Assembly: GCA_937880335.1 (NCBI GenBank)
Contig: CALFLJ010000201.1
Location: 1 to 17,353 of the forward strand
Direction of reading: 5' to 3'
Origin: an uncultured Succinatimonas sp.
GTDB taxonomy: Bacteria > Pseudomonadota > Gammaproteobacteria > Enterobacterales > Succinivibrionaceae
Length of the DNA: 17,353 nucleotides
Under the pieces are notes generated by a model, which saw only the letters and a program-made list of their open reading frames with translations, searched no databases and was not told where the DNA came from. The translations under genes and the position numbers were made by a program. Each line of letters begins with the position of its first letter. Position 1 is the stretch's first letter. Below are positions 1-7,094 of this stretch, one piece after another.

Positions 1-240
1 ATAAGCTATAAATTTATAAACTCAGGCATTTTTTTCATAATGGTTTGTCCTATGTAGCCCCAATTTCAATAGCAATTTATCGCAAGCTTTAAATAGAAGG
101 ATAATAATAACCATGTAAAGTTTTATCCTAATATTCTAGCAAAAATATAAGATTTAGTTTTACCCAGCCTTTTTATTAGAGACTAATAAGATGCGGTTAT
201 TTAAAATAAATGTCCGCCTGAACAAAAATTAAGTTTGTGA
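1..240. other. AT-rich non-coding stretch upstream of the rne leader
   Basis: I see no convincing gene here. Frames in all directions are short and lack Shine-Dalgarno sequences. The longest noticed is a 30-residue minus-strand frame at 22-114 with no recognisable motif. An upstream plus-strand gene could in principle end at the TAG near position 55, but only 18 codons are visible, so this cannot be judged. The segment probably holds the distal promoter region of rne or the space between rne and an unseen neighbour. Confidence 0.5.
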
Positions 241-241
241 T

Positions 242-276
242 TTGACCGTGAAATTTGAGCTTTTATGTGGCATAAT
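242..276 (+). promoter_or_regulatory. Candidate rne promoter
   Basis: Two overlapping possibilities lie just before the structured leader. One is TTGACC at 242-247 followed after 16 bases by a weak TATGTG. The other is an extended -10, TGG-CATAAT at 268-276, with no good -35. Either would start transcription at about 276-284, at or just inside the first leader hairpin. This is sequence matching only, so confidence is low. Confidence 0.3.
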
Positions 277-278
277 TA

Positions 279-473
279 GCCATCTAAGGTACGGTGACCC
301 TAGGTTCATGGCCCCTGCCTTATTTATTGAGTGATCTAAGCTCTTGCATGGGATGCCATGCGTCTGAACTTTATAAGACAGAAATCTTATAAATGCCTTA
401 GATAAAGAGATACGATTACGGTTGCTTAAAAATAAGCCCCGCCGTTTCAAGGACGGTTAGGCGAGCTTTTTTT
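279..473 (+). promoter_or_regulatory. Highly structured 5' leader of rne (candidate autoregulatory RNA element)
   Basis: Several hairpins can be drawn in series on the + strand. P1 pairs GCCAT 279-283 with ATGGC 308-312, and CTAAGGT 284-290 with ACCCTAG 297-303 (one mismatch). P2 pairs ATCTAAG 334-340 with CTTAGAT 397-403 and encloses two further stems: GCATGG 346-351 with CCATGC 356-361, and TTTATAAGA 370-378 with TCTTATAAA 385-393. Together these make a three-way junction. P3 pairs GCTTA 424-428 with TAAGC 433-437. A terminator-like stem follows. In E. coli, RNase E limits its own synthesis by acting on a long structured rne 5' UTR (Rfam rne5). Position and architecture suggest the same role here, but I cannot claim primary-sequence homology. 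A separate small RNA ending at 473 is the alternative. Confidence 0.5.
434..473 (+). terminator. Terminator-like stem in the rne leader (possible attenuator)
   Basis: CGCC 440-443 pairs with GGCG 460-463 and AAGC 434-437 with GCTT 465-468, followed by T467-T473. Two competing pairings overlap it: CCGT 442-445 with ACGG 453-456, and TAAGC of hairpin P3, which uses the same AAGC. Mutually exclusive folds ahead of a T-run look like attenuation, or like the end of a small leader RNA. It lies about 110 bases before the rne start codon, so efficient termination here would cut rne expression. No experiment is implied. Confidence 0.4.
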
Positions 474-581
474 AAGATTTTATAAAATAATATCCCTGCA
501 ATTTTCAAGGACTAAAACAGTTTTAAATATAACTTTACGTCTTTGTGTTCTGCACGGAAACTACCAAAAGGAGCTTTTCTC

Positions 582-3152
582 GTGAAGAGAATGCTTATTA
601 ATGCAACGCAAATCGAAGAGGTTCGCGTAGCCTTAGTCGACGGTCAAAAGCTGTATGATCTCGACATTGAATCCCCTCAGCACGCCAATAAAAAAGCCAA
701 TATCTACAAAGGAACAATTACCCGCATTGAGCCTAGTCTTGAGGCGGCTTTCGTTGATTACGGCGTAGAACGTCATGGCTTTTTACCGTTAAAAGAAATT
801 GCTCGCGAGTATTACCCTCAAGGCATAAACTTTAACGATCATGCTCAAGTTATAGCTGCTTTAAAAGAAGGTCAGGAAGTTATAGTTCAAATCGAAAAAG
901 AGGAACGTGGCCTTAAAGGCGCGGCCCTTACCACCTATATTTCCTTAGCCGGCAGTTACTTAGTTCTTATGCCCAATAATCCTCGAGCAGGAGGCATTTC
1001 ACGCCGTATCGAAGGAGAGGACCGTACAGACCTTAAGGCTGCATTAAAAGGCCTTACAGTACCTGAGGGCATGGGTGTTATTGTTCGTACCGCAGGTGTG
1101 GGCAAAACAGCTGAGGAACTTGAGTGGGACTTATCTATATTAACTAAAGTCTGGGACATGATAAAACAGGCTGCAGCCTCAAGAAGAGCCCCTTTCCTTA
1201 TTCATCAGGAGTCAAATATTGCATTACGGGCAATCCGGGACTACTTACGTCCTGATATAGGAGAGATCTTAGTTGACAGTCAGCCATGCTTTGAGCAAAT
1301 CAAGCATTATGTTGAATTAGTTCGCCCTGAATTTACACCAAAGGTCCACCTCTATAATGGCAATATCCCTTTATTTAGTAAATTCCAAATCGAAAGCCAG
1401 ATTGATACTGCCTATCAGCGTGAAGTTAGACTTCCTTCAGGTGGTGTAATTGTAATTGATCCGACCGAAGCTTTAACCTCAATTGACGTAAACTCAGCAA
1501 AAGCTACTCGTGGAGGCGATATTGAGGAGACTGCCTTACAGACCAATATCGAGGCTGCAGAGGAAATTGCTCGTCAGCTACGTTTGCGTGACGTAGGTGG
1601 TTTAGTTGTTATCGACTTTATCGATATGACACCACTTAAAAATCAGCGCGAGATTGAAAACCGTATGCGAGATGCGGTACGTCAGGATAGAGCCCGCATT
1701 CAGTTTAGTCGTATATCACGCTTTGGTTTACTTGAGATGTCACGTCAAAGATTGCGTCCATCTTTGGAGGAATCAAGCTCTTACGTCTGCCCTATGTGTA
1801 ATGGTCAGGGTACCTGTCGTGATACCTCATCTCTTGCTTTGTCTATCTTACGCTTAGTTGAAGAGGAAGCCCATAAAGAGAATTTAGGCACCGTAACTGC
1901 TACTGCATCTGTAGAAGTTGCAACCTTTATGCTCAATGAAAAGCGCGCTCAACTTGCAGAAATTGAGAAACGGAATAATATCACCATAACAGTTATTCCT
2001 AACAAGTTCTACATGCCTCATGAGTATGTAGTAGAGCGTCAGATCCAAGGTGAGGTTCAAAGCAAAAGCTCCCTTGATACTTTAAAAGCCTTAACTCATA
2101 CAGCAAGACACGAGGCTGAGACTGCATTTAGCAATATTAAGCCTAAGACTGTAACTGTAAATGAGGAAAATGCACCGGCTGTTGATGCTGATATTCTTTC
2201 ATCAGCTATTCAAACTCCAGCGCCTAAGCCTAAGCCCAGATCTGAAAGGAATGCAGCTACAAATAAAAAAGCTGAGGCCTCATCTTCAATTATTACCTCT
2301 ATTAAAAGCATAATCTCTTCTATCTTTGGAGGAAATGATTCTAAAAAAGAAGAAGATATCAGAGACGAAAAGAAAAAGCCTGGTGAAGCTAAACGCAACA
2401 GCAAAAAAGATGCTCGTCGTACATCTAATCGTCAACCTCGTAATCAGGAAAAAATTGATAAGAGCGAGAAAAACGAGAACCGTCGTCAGCAACGCAAAGC
2501 TTTTGAAGAGAGCAGCGAGAACGTAAAGGAAAATAAGAATCGTCGTAACCGTACTCAAGAGAAAATTGAGCGCGTAGAAAAGGTTGAAAAGGCTGAAAAA
2601 GCTGAACGCATTGAAAAAGCTGAGACCTCAAAACGCAAGGTACGTAAAAACGAGGACAATGCTATTGAAACACGAGAGGTAAAACCTCGTCGTAATCGTA
2701 GCAATGAGGTTAAAGCCGAAAAGCCTCCTCGTAAAAAAGTTACTAAAAATCTTATTTCTACACCTGATGTAGCTAAAGAAGAAAAAACTTTTGTTTACAC
2801 CCCTTATATTCCTAGCGAAACTCTATACACCAGTGAATTAAGTGCCCAGGGTACAGAGCTTGATGTTGATTTCTCAAGTACTGTAAATGCTCGCTCTTTT
2901 GAGACTGAGGATACTTTTGAGCACTCAAACAAGGTTGGTGGTTTTAGTAATGCAGAAATTGCTTCTTTAGATGAGATTTCAGAGCCTATCTTACTTGACG
3001 TCTCATATACTCAAGAGGTCAAAGCCAGAGAGGAGAGCGATACTCCTTTGGAGCATTCTGAGCGTGCAGGTGGTCTAAATGGTGCTACTAACTTAGCTGC
3101 AACAGCAACCATTGATACAACCTTAGATAATGAGATCTATTTAAAAGACTAG
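582..3152 (+). CDS. rne: Ribonuclease E
   Basis: This is the endoribonuclease that starts mRNA decay, matures rRNA and tRNA, and scaffolds the degradosome at the inner membrane. The chosen start is GTG at 582, giving MKRMLINATQ as in E. coli, with AAGGAG at 568-573 eight bases upstream. An in-frame ATG at 543 would add 13 unrelated residues and has no ribosome site. The protein is 856 residues, shorter than the E. coli enzyme (1061). The catalytic half (about 1-505) carries the S1 region, metal-binding Asp302 (SIDVNS) and Asp345 (VVIDFIDM), and the Zn-link CPMC at 403-406. An amphipathic Ile/Ser-rich helix at about 567-585 matches the membrane-targeting segment A. A Lys/Arg/Glu-rich RNA-binding region follows, then an acidic tail with a repeated motif near 761-791 and 806-835. 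I do not see obvious enolase or PNPase sites. Expression is probably controlled through the structured leader. Confidence 0.97.
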   Translation: MKRMLINATQIEEVRVALVDGQKLYDLDIESPQHANKKANIYKGTITRIEPSLEAAFVDYGVERHGFLPLKEIAREYYPQGINFNDHAQVIAALKEGQEVIVQIEKEERGLKGAALTTYISLAGSYLVLMPNNPRAGGISRRIEGEDRTDLKAALKGLTVPEGMGVIVRTAGVGKTAEELEWDLSILTKVWDMIKQAAASRRAPFLIHQESNIALRAIRDYLRPDIGEILVDSQPCFEQIKHYVELVRPEFTPKVHLYNGNIPLFSKFQIESQIDTAYQREVRLPSGGVIVIDPTEALTSIDVNSAKATRGGDIEETALQTNIEAAEEIARQLRLRDVGGLVVIDFIDMTPLKNQREIENRMRDAVRQDRARIQFSRISRFGLLEMSRQRLRPSLEESSSYVCPMCNGQGTCRDTSSLALSILRLVEEEAHKENLGTVTATASVEVATFMLNEKRAQLAEIEKRNNITITVIPNKFYMPHEYVVERQIQGEVQSKSSLDTLKALTHTARHEAETAFSNIKPKTVTVNEENAPAVDADILSSAIQTPAPKPKPRSERNAATNKKAEASSSIITSIKSIISSIFGGNDSKKEEDIRDEKKKPGEAKRNSKKDARRTSNRQPRNQEKIDKSEKNENRRQQRKAFEESSENVKENKNRRNRTQEKIERVEKVEKAEKAERIEKAETSKRKVRKNEDNAIETREVKPRRNRSNEVKAEKPPRKKVTKNLISTPDVAKEEKTFVYTPYIPSETLYTSELSAQGTELDVDFSSTVNARSFETEDTFEHSNKVGGFSNAEIASLDEISEPILLDVSYTQEVKAREESDTPLEHSERAGGLNGATNLAATATIDTTLDNEIYLKD

Positions 3153-3187
3153 GTATCTAATTTTTAGATTCTTTTCTTAATTTTCAA

Positions 3188-3228
3188 AATCCTTGGTAAA
3201 AAAATAATAAAATTTACCAGGGATTTTT
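3188..3228 (+). terminator. Intrinsic terminator of rne
   Basis: A 13-bp stem (3188-3200 with 3213-3225, one G-U pair) has an A-rich 12-base loop and runs straight into a T5 tract, 36 bases after the rne stop codon. It is a textbook Rho-independent terminator for rightward transcription. Its A-rich flank would also give some Us on the opposite strand. Confidence 0.9.
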
Positions 3229-3467
3229 GTTTTAAGTTAAATTAGCTTTCAATCAATTTATGCTCTAAAAAAATCATAAAAATTAAAAGCTTCGTGCTGA
3301 CTTTTTATTTTTTATCCTGTTATTGATTACCTTAAATATACAGCATCTTATTTTGAGCAAATCTTAATTTAAAATTTTCAAATTTAATCCGCACCTGATG
3401 TTAAATAAAGTAAGATCTTTTCATTTAAAGTGATCTTCAAGTTTTATCCTTTTACTTATATTTCGTT
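3229..3467. other. AT-rich spacer between convergent rne and lysR-type gene
   Basis: No reading frame of note lies between the rne terminator and the 3' end of the leftward LysR-type gene. An inverted repeat, AAGATC 3412-3417 with GATCTT 3432-3437, could be part of a weak terminator for the leftward genes, but no clean T-run follows it on that strand. Confidence 0.5.
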
Positions 3468-4355
3468 TTAATTTTTTATTTCCTGTTTTGCAAAATCCAA
3501 AAGTATATTTGCCAAATATTTTATAGGCTCAAAATCTAAAGCATAATCTCTGTAAACTAAGGTTAACTTTGAATCTGGAAAATTAAGTTTCGTATCGTCT
3601 AAAAAGGATAATTTATCCTTAAGTTGGGCCTCACTACTTAAAATATAGGTTGGAACTACGGCAAAACCTAAACCTTTTGCAACTAAATTTATAGCATAGT
3701 AATAACTGTCTACTACCCAGTTTATAGGAGAAAGTAAAATAGGTTCTTGTGTTTTATCATACTGCGATGCAATGACAATCTGACGATGAGAACTTAAAGC
3801 ATCACGAGTTATATCCTGACATTTACACAAGGGATGATCTGAACTTACAGCAATCTTATTATCAATATCAGCAACATCAACTACATTGAAACTATCAATT
3901 CGGGAGTGGTTGAAAACTAAAGCAAGATCAATATTCATCTCTTTCATTAATGATGAAATTTCAAATGAAGATAGAGATGAGATCTTAAGCTCTAAATTAG
4001 GGTATGACTGTGAAAAGCTTTTTAAGGTTTCAAATAGGGCATTACTGTAAAGTGAATAATCAAGGCCTATATGAATTATAGGATTTTTTATCTCATGCAA
4101 GGATAAAGATCTTTGTTCAAAAATCTCAGCTGCCTCAACAATTTCTTTAGCGTGATTTAAAAGAATCTGCCCTCTTTTAGTTAAAGTGATTTTATGTCCA
4201 CGATTGAAAAGCTCATAGTCTAATTGATCTTCTAAAGCTTGAATATGTGTAGATACCACAGATTGAGCTTTGTTAAGCTCTCGAGCCGCCTGAGAGAAAG
4301 AGCCGCATTTGGCAGCTTTAATAAATGATTGTAATTGTTCTATAGAAAGTCTCAT
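3468..4355 (-). CDS. LysR-family transcriptional regulator
   Basis: This is a 295-residue cytoplasmic DNA-binding regulator. An N-terminal winged helix-turn-helix occupies about residues 3-62, with the usual pattern GSFSQAARELNKAQSVVS at 18-35 and the ELFNRG..ITLTKRGQ wing at 48-63. It is followed by a linker helix and a type-2 periplasmic-binding-like effector domain. I chose ATG 4355 because the protein then begins MRLSIEQLQSF, as the family does, and AGAGG lies four bases upstream. An in-frame ATG at 4397 would put 14 extra codons inside the inverted repeat. The gene follows the MFS gene on the same strand after 55 bases, so the two may be co-transcribed and the regulator may control that transporter. 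The effector is unknown. Confidence 0.9.
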   Translation of the reverse strand: MRLSIEQLQSFIKAAKCGSFSQAARELNKAQSVVSTHIQALEDQLDYELFNRGHKITLTKRGQILLNHAKEIVEAAEIFEQRSLSLHEIKNPIIHIGLDYSLYSNALFETLKSFSQSYPNLELKISSLSSFEISSLMKEMNIDLALVFNHSRIDSFNVVDVADIDNKIAVSSDHPLCKCQDITRDALSSHRQIVIASQYDKTQEPILLSPINWVVDSYYYAINLVAKGLGFAVVPTYILSSEAQLKDKLSFLDDTKLNFPDSKLTLVYRDYALDFEPIKYLANILLDFAKQEIKN

Positions 4356-4373
4356 AAAACCTCTAAAAGGAAT

Positions 4374-4401
4374 AAGCTTGCAAGTTTTATCTTGCAAGCT
4401 T
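4374..4401 (-). repeat. Perfect 11-bp inverted repeat between MFS and LysR genes
   Basis: AAGCTTGCAAG (4374-4384), a six-base loop, then CTTGCAAGCTT (4391-4401). It begins nine bases past the MFS stop codon and ends 18 bases before the LysR start. On the leftward transcript it is followed by ATTCCTTTTAG, which is U-rich but interrupted. It could therefore be a leaky terminator that lowers lysR expression, a stabiliser of the MFS mRNA end, or a DNA operator. The sequence does not decide. Confidence 0.6.
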
Positions 4402-4410
4402 AATTATCTT

Positions 4411-5562
4411 TTAGGCGATATTTTCAGTAAATGATTTCAAAGCCTTAGCAGCTGTTAAACATACTAAAACCCCTAATATGCCTAAGGATAAAATAGCATG
4501 ATTTAATGAACTCCTCTCTGCTATAAACCCTATTAACGCAGGACCTATAATAAGAGCTCCATAGCCACAACTTGAAACAGACGAAATAGCCGCTACAGTC
4601 GACATTTTCTTTTGTCTACCTGATAAAGAGATAACTATAGGTAAAACATTAGCCATAGCTAAACCTAAAAGAGCAAAGTAAATATAAAGCAAATAGAGGT
4701 TATTTGTCATAAAAATCAATACTAAACATGATATTGATAAAGCTAATCCTGAGAATAAAACTTTAAAAATTCCAAATCTCTCAATTAAACTTGTGCCAGC
4801 AAAACGACCTATTGCTAAAAAAACTACTAAAACAATATAAGCACTACTTGATAAATTGATAGCAAGATCAGTTTTTTGCATTAAAAGCAGGGCTGACCAA
4901 TCAAGCATGCTTCCCTCTACCATAAGTATAAAAGATGAAATAAGAGCTAAAATCAAAACTATACCGCGAGGAAGGGCAAAACTTTCTTTTTGATATGTTT
5001 TCTTATTCGATAAATAAGGAACAAACAAAGTAAATAGTGCAAATACTGCTAATACAGGGGCAATAATTGCCAATTCAATACCAAAGGAAATCTGTAACAT
5101 GAATGCTATAACACTTAAACTTACAATCTCTCCTGTAGAATAGAATCCGTGCATTACAGGCAGTAAAACCCTTTGGTACTCATTTTCAAGCAGGGTACCA
5201 TAAATATTCGATCCTACCTCCATGCATCCTATAGTCACTCCATATATAAAGATAGCAATCGCAGCTACATAATAACTTTGAGCATTTACAAGGAAAACAA
5301 TCGACAAAAGTAAGATTACAGCTGAAATACCCAGGGTTTTTCTCACCCCTAAAAATTTAATCAAAATAGAGGTAGTAGCCATTCCTATTATCGATCCTGC
5401 TCCCATCAGCAGAATAATCTGTGATAACTCTAAATGACCTATACCAAGTCTCTCTTTAAGATAAGGGACTAATGGGGCCCAAGCAGCCATTGCAAATCCG
5501 GCAAGAAAGAAACTAAACTTAGCTGCTTTTATATCTCTTGCAGGACTGTATGTGCAGAACAT
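4411..5562 (-). CDS. MFS transporter, YbjJ/fucose-permease-like
   Basis: This is a 383-residue integral inner-membrane protein of the major facilitator superfamily with about 12 hydrophobic segments spread over two halves. The N-terminus (KFSFFLAGFAMAAWAPLVPY at about 15-34) resembles the YbjJ-type branch, in which the first helix carries an F..G...A.W...P pattern. The first loop holds a short basic segment (KFLGVRKT). ATG 5562 is preceded by AAGGAGG four bases upstream. It is separated from the otn operon by that operon's terminator and has its own 5' gap of about 90 bases, so it probably has its own promoter. The substrate cannot be read from sequence. Sugars, small acids or export are all possible; its place next to the acid-sugar operon is only a hint. 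Confidence 0.85.
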   Translation of the reverse strand: MFCTYSPARDIKAAKFSFFLAGFAMAAWAPLVPYLKERLGIGHLELSQIILLMGAGSIIGMATTSILIKFLGVRKTLGISAVILLLSIVFLVNAQSYYVAAIAIFIYGVTIGCMEVGSNIYGTLLENEYQRVLLPVMHGFYSTGEIVSLSVIAFMLQISFGIELAIIAPVLAVFALFTLFVPYLSNKKTYQKESFALPRGIVLILALISSFILMVEGSMLDWSALLLMQKTDLAINLSSSAYIVLVVFLAIGRFAGTSLIERFGIFKVLFSGLALSISCLVLIFMTNNLYLLYIYFALLGLAMANVLPIVISLSGRQKKMSTVAAISSVSSCGYGALIIGPALIGFIAERSSLNHAILSLGILGVLVCLTAAKALKSFTENIA

Positions 5563-5650
5563 ATATCCTCCTTTATGTGATAACTTTATTATCCACTATA
5601 AAATTGATATAAAAAAGTTAGTTTCCATCAATATTTTGATAGGTAGACTC

Positions 5651-5680
5651 AAAAAAATTCCTGCGTTTTTTTGCAGGAGT
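5651..5680 (-). terminator. Intrinsic terminator of the TRAP/otn operon
   Basis: On the minus strand a stem of TCCTGC with GCAGGA (plus positions 5673-5678 and 5659-5664), extended by an A-T and a G-U pair, is followed by a run of seven Ts (plus-strand A5651-A5657). It lies 34 bases past the current otnI stop but only 14 bases past the stop in the shifted frame. This fits with the original otnI having ended at 5694. Confidence 0.85.
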
Positions 5681-5693
5681 TTTGATAGTTATT

Positions 5694-5749
5694 TTAATAG
5701 TTTTGTAAAAAACCTAATCCATCTGAGGTCTTACCTTTAGGTGAATATA
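5694..5749 (-). pseudogene. otnI: Frameshifted 3' tail of otnI
   Basis: Read one frame over from otnI, this stretch encodes YSPKGKTSDGLGFLQNY and then TAA at 5696-5694. It matches the conserved C-terminal pattern of 2-oxo-tetronate isomerases as I recall it (Y-x-P-[KR]-G-x-T-x-[DE]-G-L-G-[FW]). Between the glycine codon at 5752-5750 and the TCA at 5744-5742 only five bases are present where six codons are expected, so about 13 bases have been lost. The present otnI product therefore reads out of frame and stops early at 5714. Confidence 0.85.
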
Positions 5750-6454
5750 ACCTTTATATCCTAGATCATCAATAAGCTTAAACAAATACTTGTAATCGAT
5801 CTCACCATCACATGGCTCATGGCGCAACGATACAGATGCAACCTGAATATGCCCTATATAGTCAAGATAATTTTCCAAAAAATAACTTAAATTACCATCA
5901 ACATTTTGAGCATGAAAAGTATCAAACTGAACCTTGAGATTATCAAGATTAAGCTCTTTAACAATACTTAAAGTTTCATATTGGCTTTTATACAGATAAT
6001 TTTGTTTGATCTTAGGGCAAAGTGCCTCTAGTGTTAAGGTTATTCCATAATTGGCAAATAAAGGAGCATAAGTTTTTAAGTTTTCGCAAAGTGTTTTACG
6101 ATAAAGCTCGCGCTCTTCCTCTTTTTTAACGACTCCGGCCATAACATGAACTTTATCGCAATTTAAGGCCTTTGCGTACTCTAAGGCAATCAAGAAATCT
6201 TCTTTTGCCTTATCTTTTGCATAAGGAAGAGCTGCATGGCCCCATTCCCCGTTTTTTATATCCCCACCTGAGGTATTAAACAAGGCTATCTTAAGTTTAG
6301 TTTCCTTTAAAATTTGCCGCATTGTCTCAATGCTCACATCATAAGGCCACAAGAACTCAACGGCTTTAAATCCACAGCTAGCTGCAGCCTCAAAGCGATC
6401 ACAAAACTCAAACTCAGTGAACATCATAGAAAGATTTGCGGCAAATTTAGGCAT
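5714..6454 (-). CDS. otnI: 2-oxo-tetronate isomerase OtnI (hydroxypyruvate-isomerase family), 3' frameshifted
   Basis: The family interconverts 2-oxo- and 3-oxo-tetronate in L-threonate/D-erythronate breakdown and has a TIM-barrel fold with a divalent metal. This 246-residue product begins MPKFAANLSMMFTE at ATG 6454, one base after the otnC stop. An upstream in-frame TTG at 6472 adds only six residues. Conserved motifs are present: FNTSGGD, HVMAGVV, the catalytic Glu in TLEALC, the metal Asp in QFDTFH, HIQVAS and RHEPCDGEIDY. At the C-terminus the expected G-C-E-Y-x-P block, with the second catalytic Glu (Glu240 in E. coli Hyi), is missing. The frame ends in HLKVRPQMD, and the true tail lies in the neighbouring frame down to 5694. 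The encoded protein is thus probably inactive or weakened. It is the last gene of the operon. Confidence 0.88.
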   Translation of the reverse strand: MPKFAANLSMMFTEFEFCDRFEAAASCGFKAVEFLWPYDVSIETMRQILKETKLKIALFNTSGGDIKNGEWGHAALPYAKDKAKEDFLIALEYAKALNCDKVHVMAGVVKKEEERELYRKTLCENLKTYAPLFANYGITLTLEALCPKIKQNYLYKSQYETLSIVKELNLDNLKVQFDTFHAQNVDGNLSYFLENYLDYIGHIQVASVSLRHEPCDGEIDYKYLFKLIDDLGYKGYIHLKVRPQMD

Positions 6455-6455
6455 T

Positions 6456-7094
6456 TTACAGGAGCTCCTCAATCTCAGTTTGACTTAGATATCTTATATT
6501 AAACTTATCTTTGTGCAGAATAAAATAAAGTTTGCATGTTTCCTCAAGCTCCTCCATATTGTTTATGGCAGAGTTTAAATCCACTCCTCCTACAACAGGA
6601 CCATGATTTGCTAAAAGTATAGCCTTATGATTTGGTGCTATTTTTGCAACTGCGTCACAAAGCTTAGCTGACCCTGGCTTAAAATATGGGACTAATCCTA
6701 CTTTACCCATGCGCATAACTACATAAGGGGTAAAAGGCTTTATTACATCTTTTACATCTAAATCCTCAAGACAAGATAAGGCTGTACTATATGTTGAATG
6801 TAAATGTACTACTGCTTTTACATCCGGGCGAGCCTTAATTAGTGCTATGTGAAACTTTACCTCTTTTGTAGGTTTAGGCCCCATGATCAAATTTCCCTCT
6901 AAATCTGTTTTAGACAAATTTAGAGGATCTAATGCACCTAAACTTGAACCTGTTGGAGTTGCAATTAAATTACCATCAGGAGTTATGCAAGACATATTTC
7001 CGGCAGCACCTGTGGCATAGCCTCTATTAAATAAAGAAGCAGCTTTTTTTACAAATTCCTCACGCAAAAGCATCTCTTCAGCAGAAATTTCCAT
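6456..7094 (-). CDS. otnC: 3-oxo-tetronate 4-phosphate decarboxylase OtnC (class II aldolase fold)
   Basis: OtnC-type enzymes convert 3-oxo-tetronate 4-phosphate to dihydroxyacetone phosphate and CO2 in the cytoplasm. The 212 residues are full length for the class II aldolase/adducin fold. GNMS is at 32-35, the phosphate-binding TPTGSSLG at 46-53, Glu78 at the acid/base position, zinc ligands His97 and His99 in HLHSTY, and the third zinc ligand His164 in LLANHGP. The ATG directly follows the otnK stop codon and is served by AAAGGAG six bases upstream. Related fuculose- or ribulose-phosphate aldolases share the fold, but the otnK and otnI neighbours make OtnC the best call. Confidence 0.9.
   Translation of the reverse strand: MEISAEEMLLREEFVKKAASLFNRGYATGAAGNMSCITPDGNLIATPTGSSLGALDPLNLSKTDLEGNLIMGPKPTKEVKFHIALIKARPDVKAVVHLHSTYSTALSCLEDLDVKDVIKPFTPYVVMRMGKVGLVPYFKPGSAKLCDAVAKIAPNHKAILLANHGPVVGGVDLNSAINNMEELEETCKLYFILHKDKFNIRYLSQTEIEELL

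Noticed and set aside
22..114. 30-residue minus-strand frame at the left edge
   Set aside because: No ribosome site and no family resemblance; too short to support.
229..450. 73-codon minus-strand frame over the rne leader
   Set aside because: It lies exactly over the hairpin region, has no Shine-Dalgarno sequence or recognisable motif, and its openness follows from the structured leader.
543..581. ATG at 543 as the start of RNase E
   Set aside because: It adds 13 residues not seen in the family and lacks a ribosome site. GTG 582 gives MKRMLINATQ with AAGGAG at the right distance.
2210..2631. Three open frames antisense to the rne tail and one overlapping in another + frame
   Set aside because: They are shadows of the low-complexity Lys/Arg/Glu codons of RNase E.
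4356..4397. Upstream ATG for the LysR-type gene
   Set aside because: The added codons run through the inverted repeat and do not resemble LysR N-termini; ATG 4355 has AGAGG upstream.
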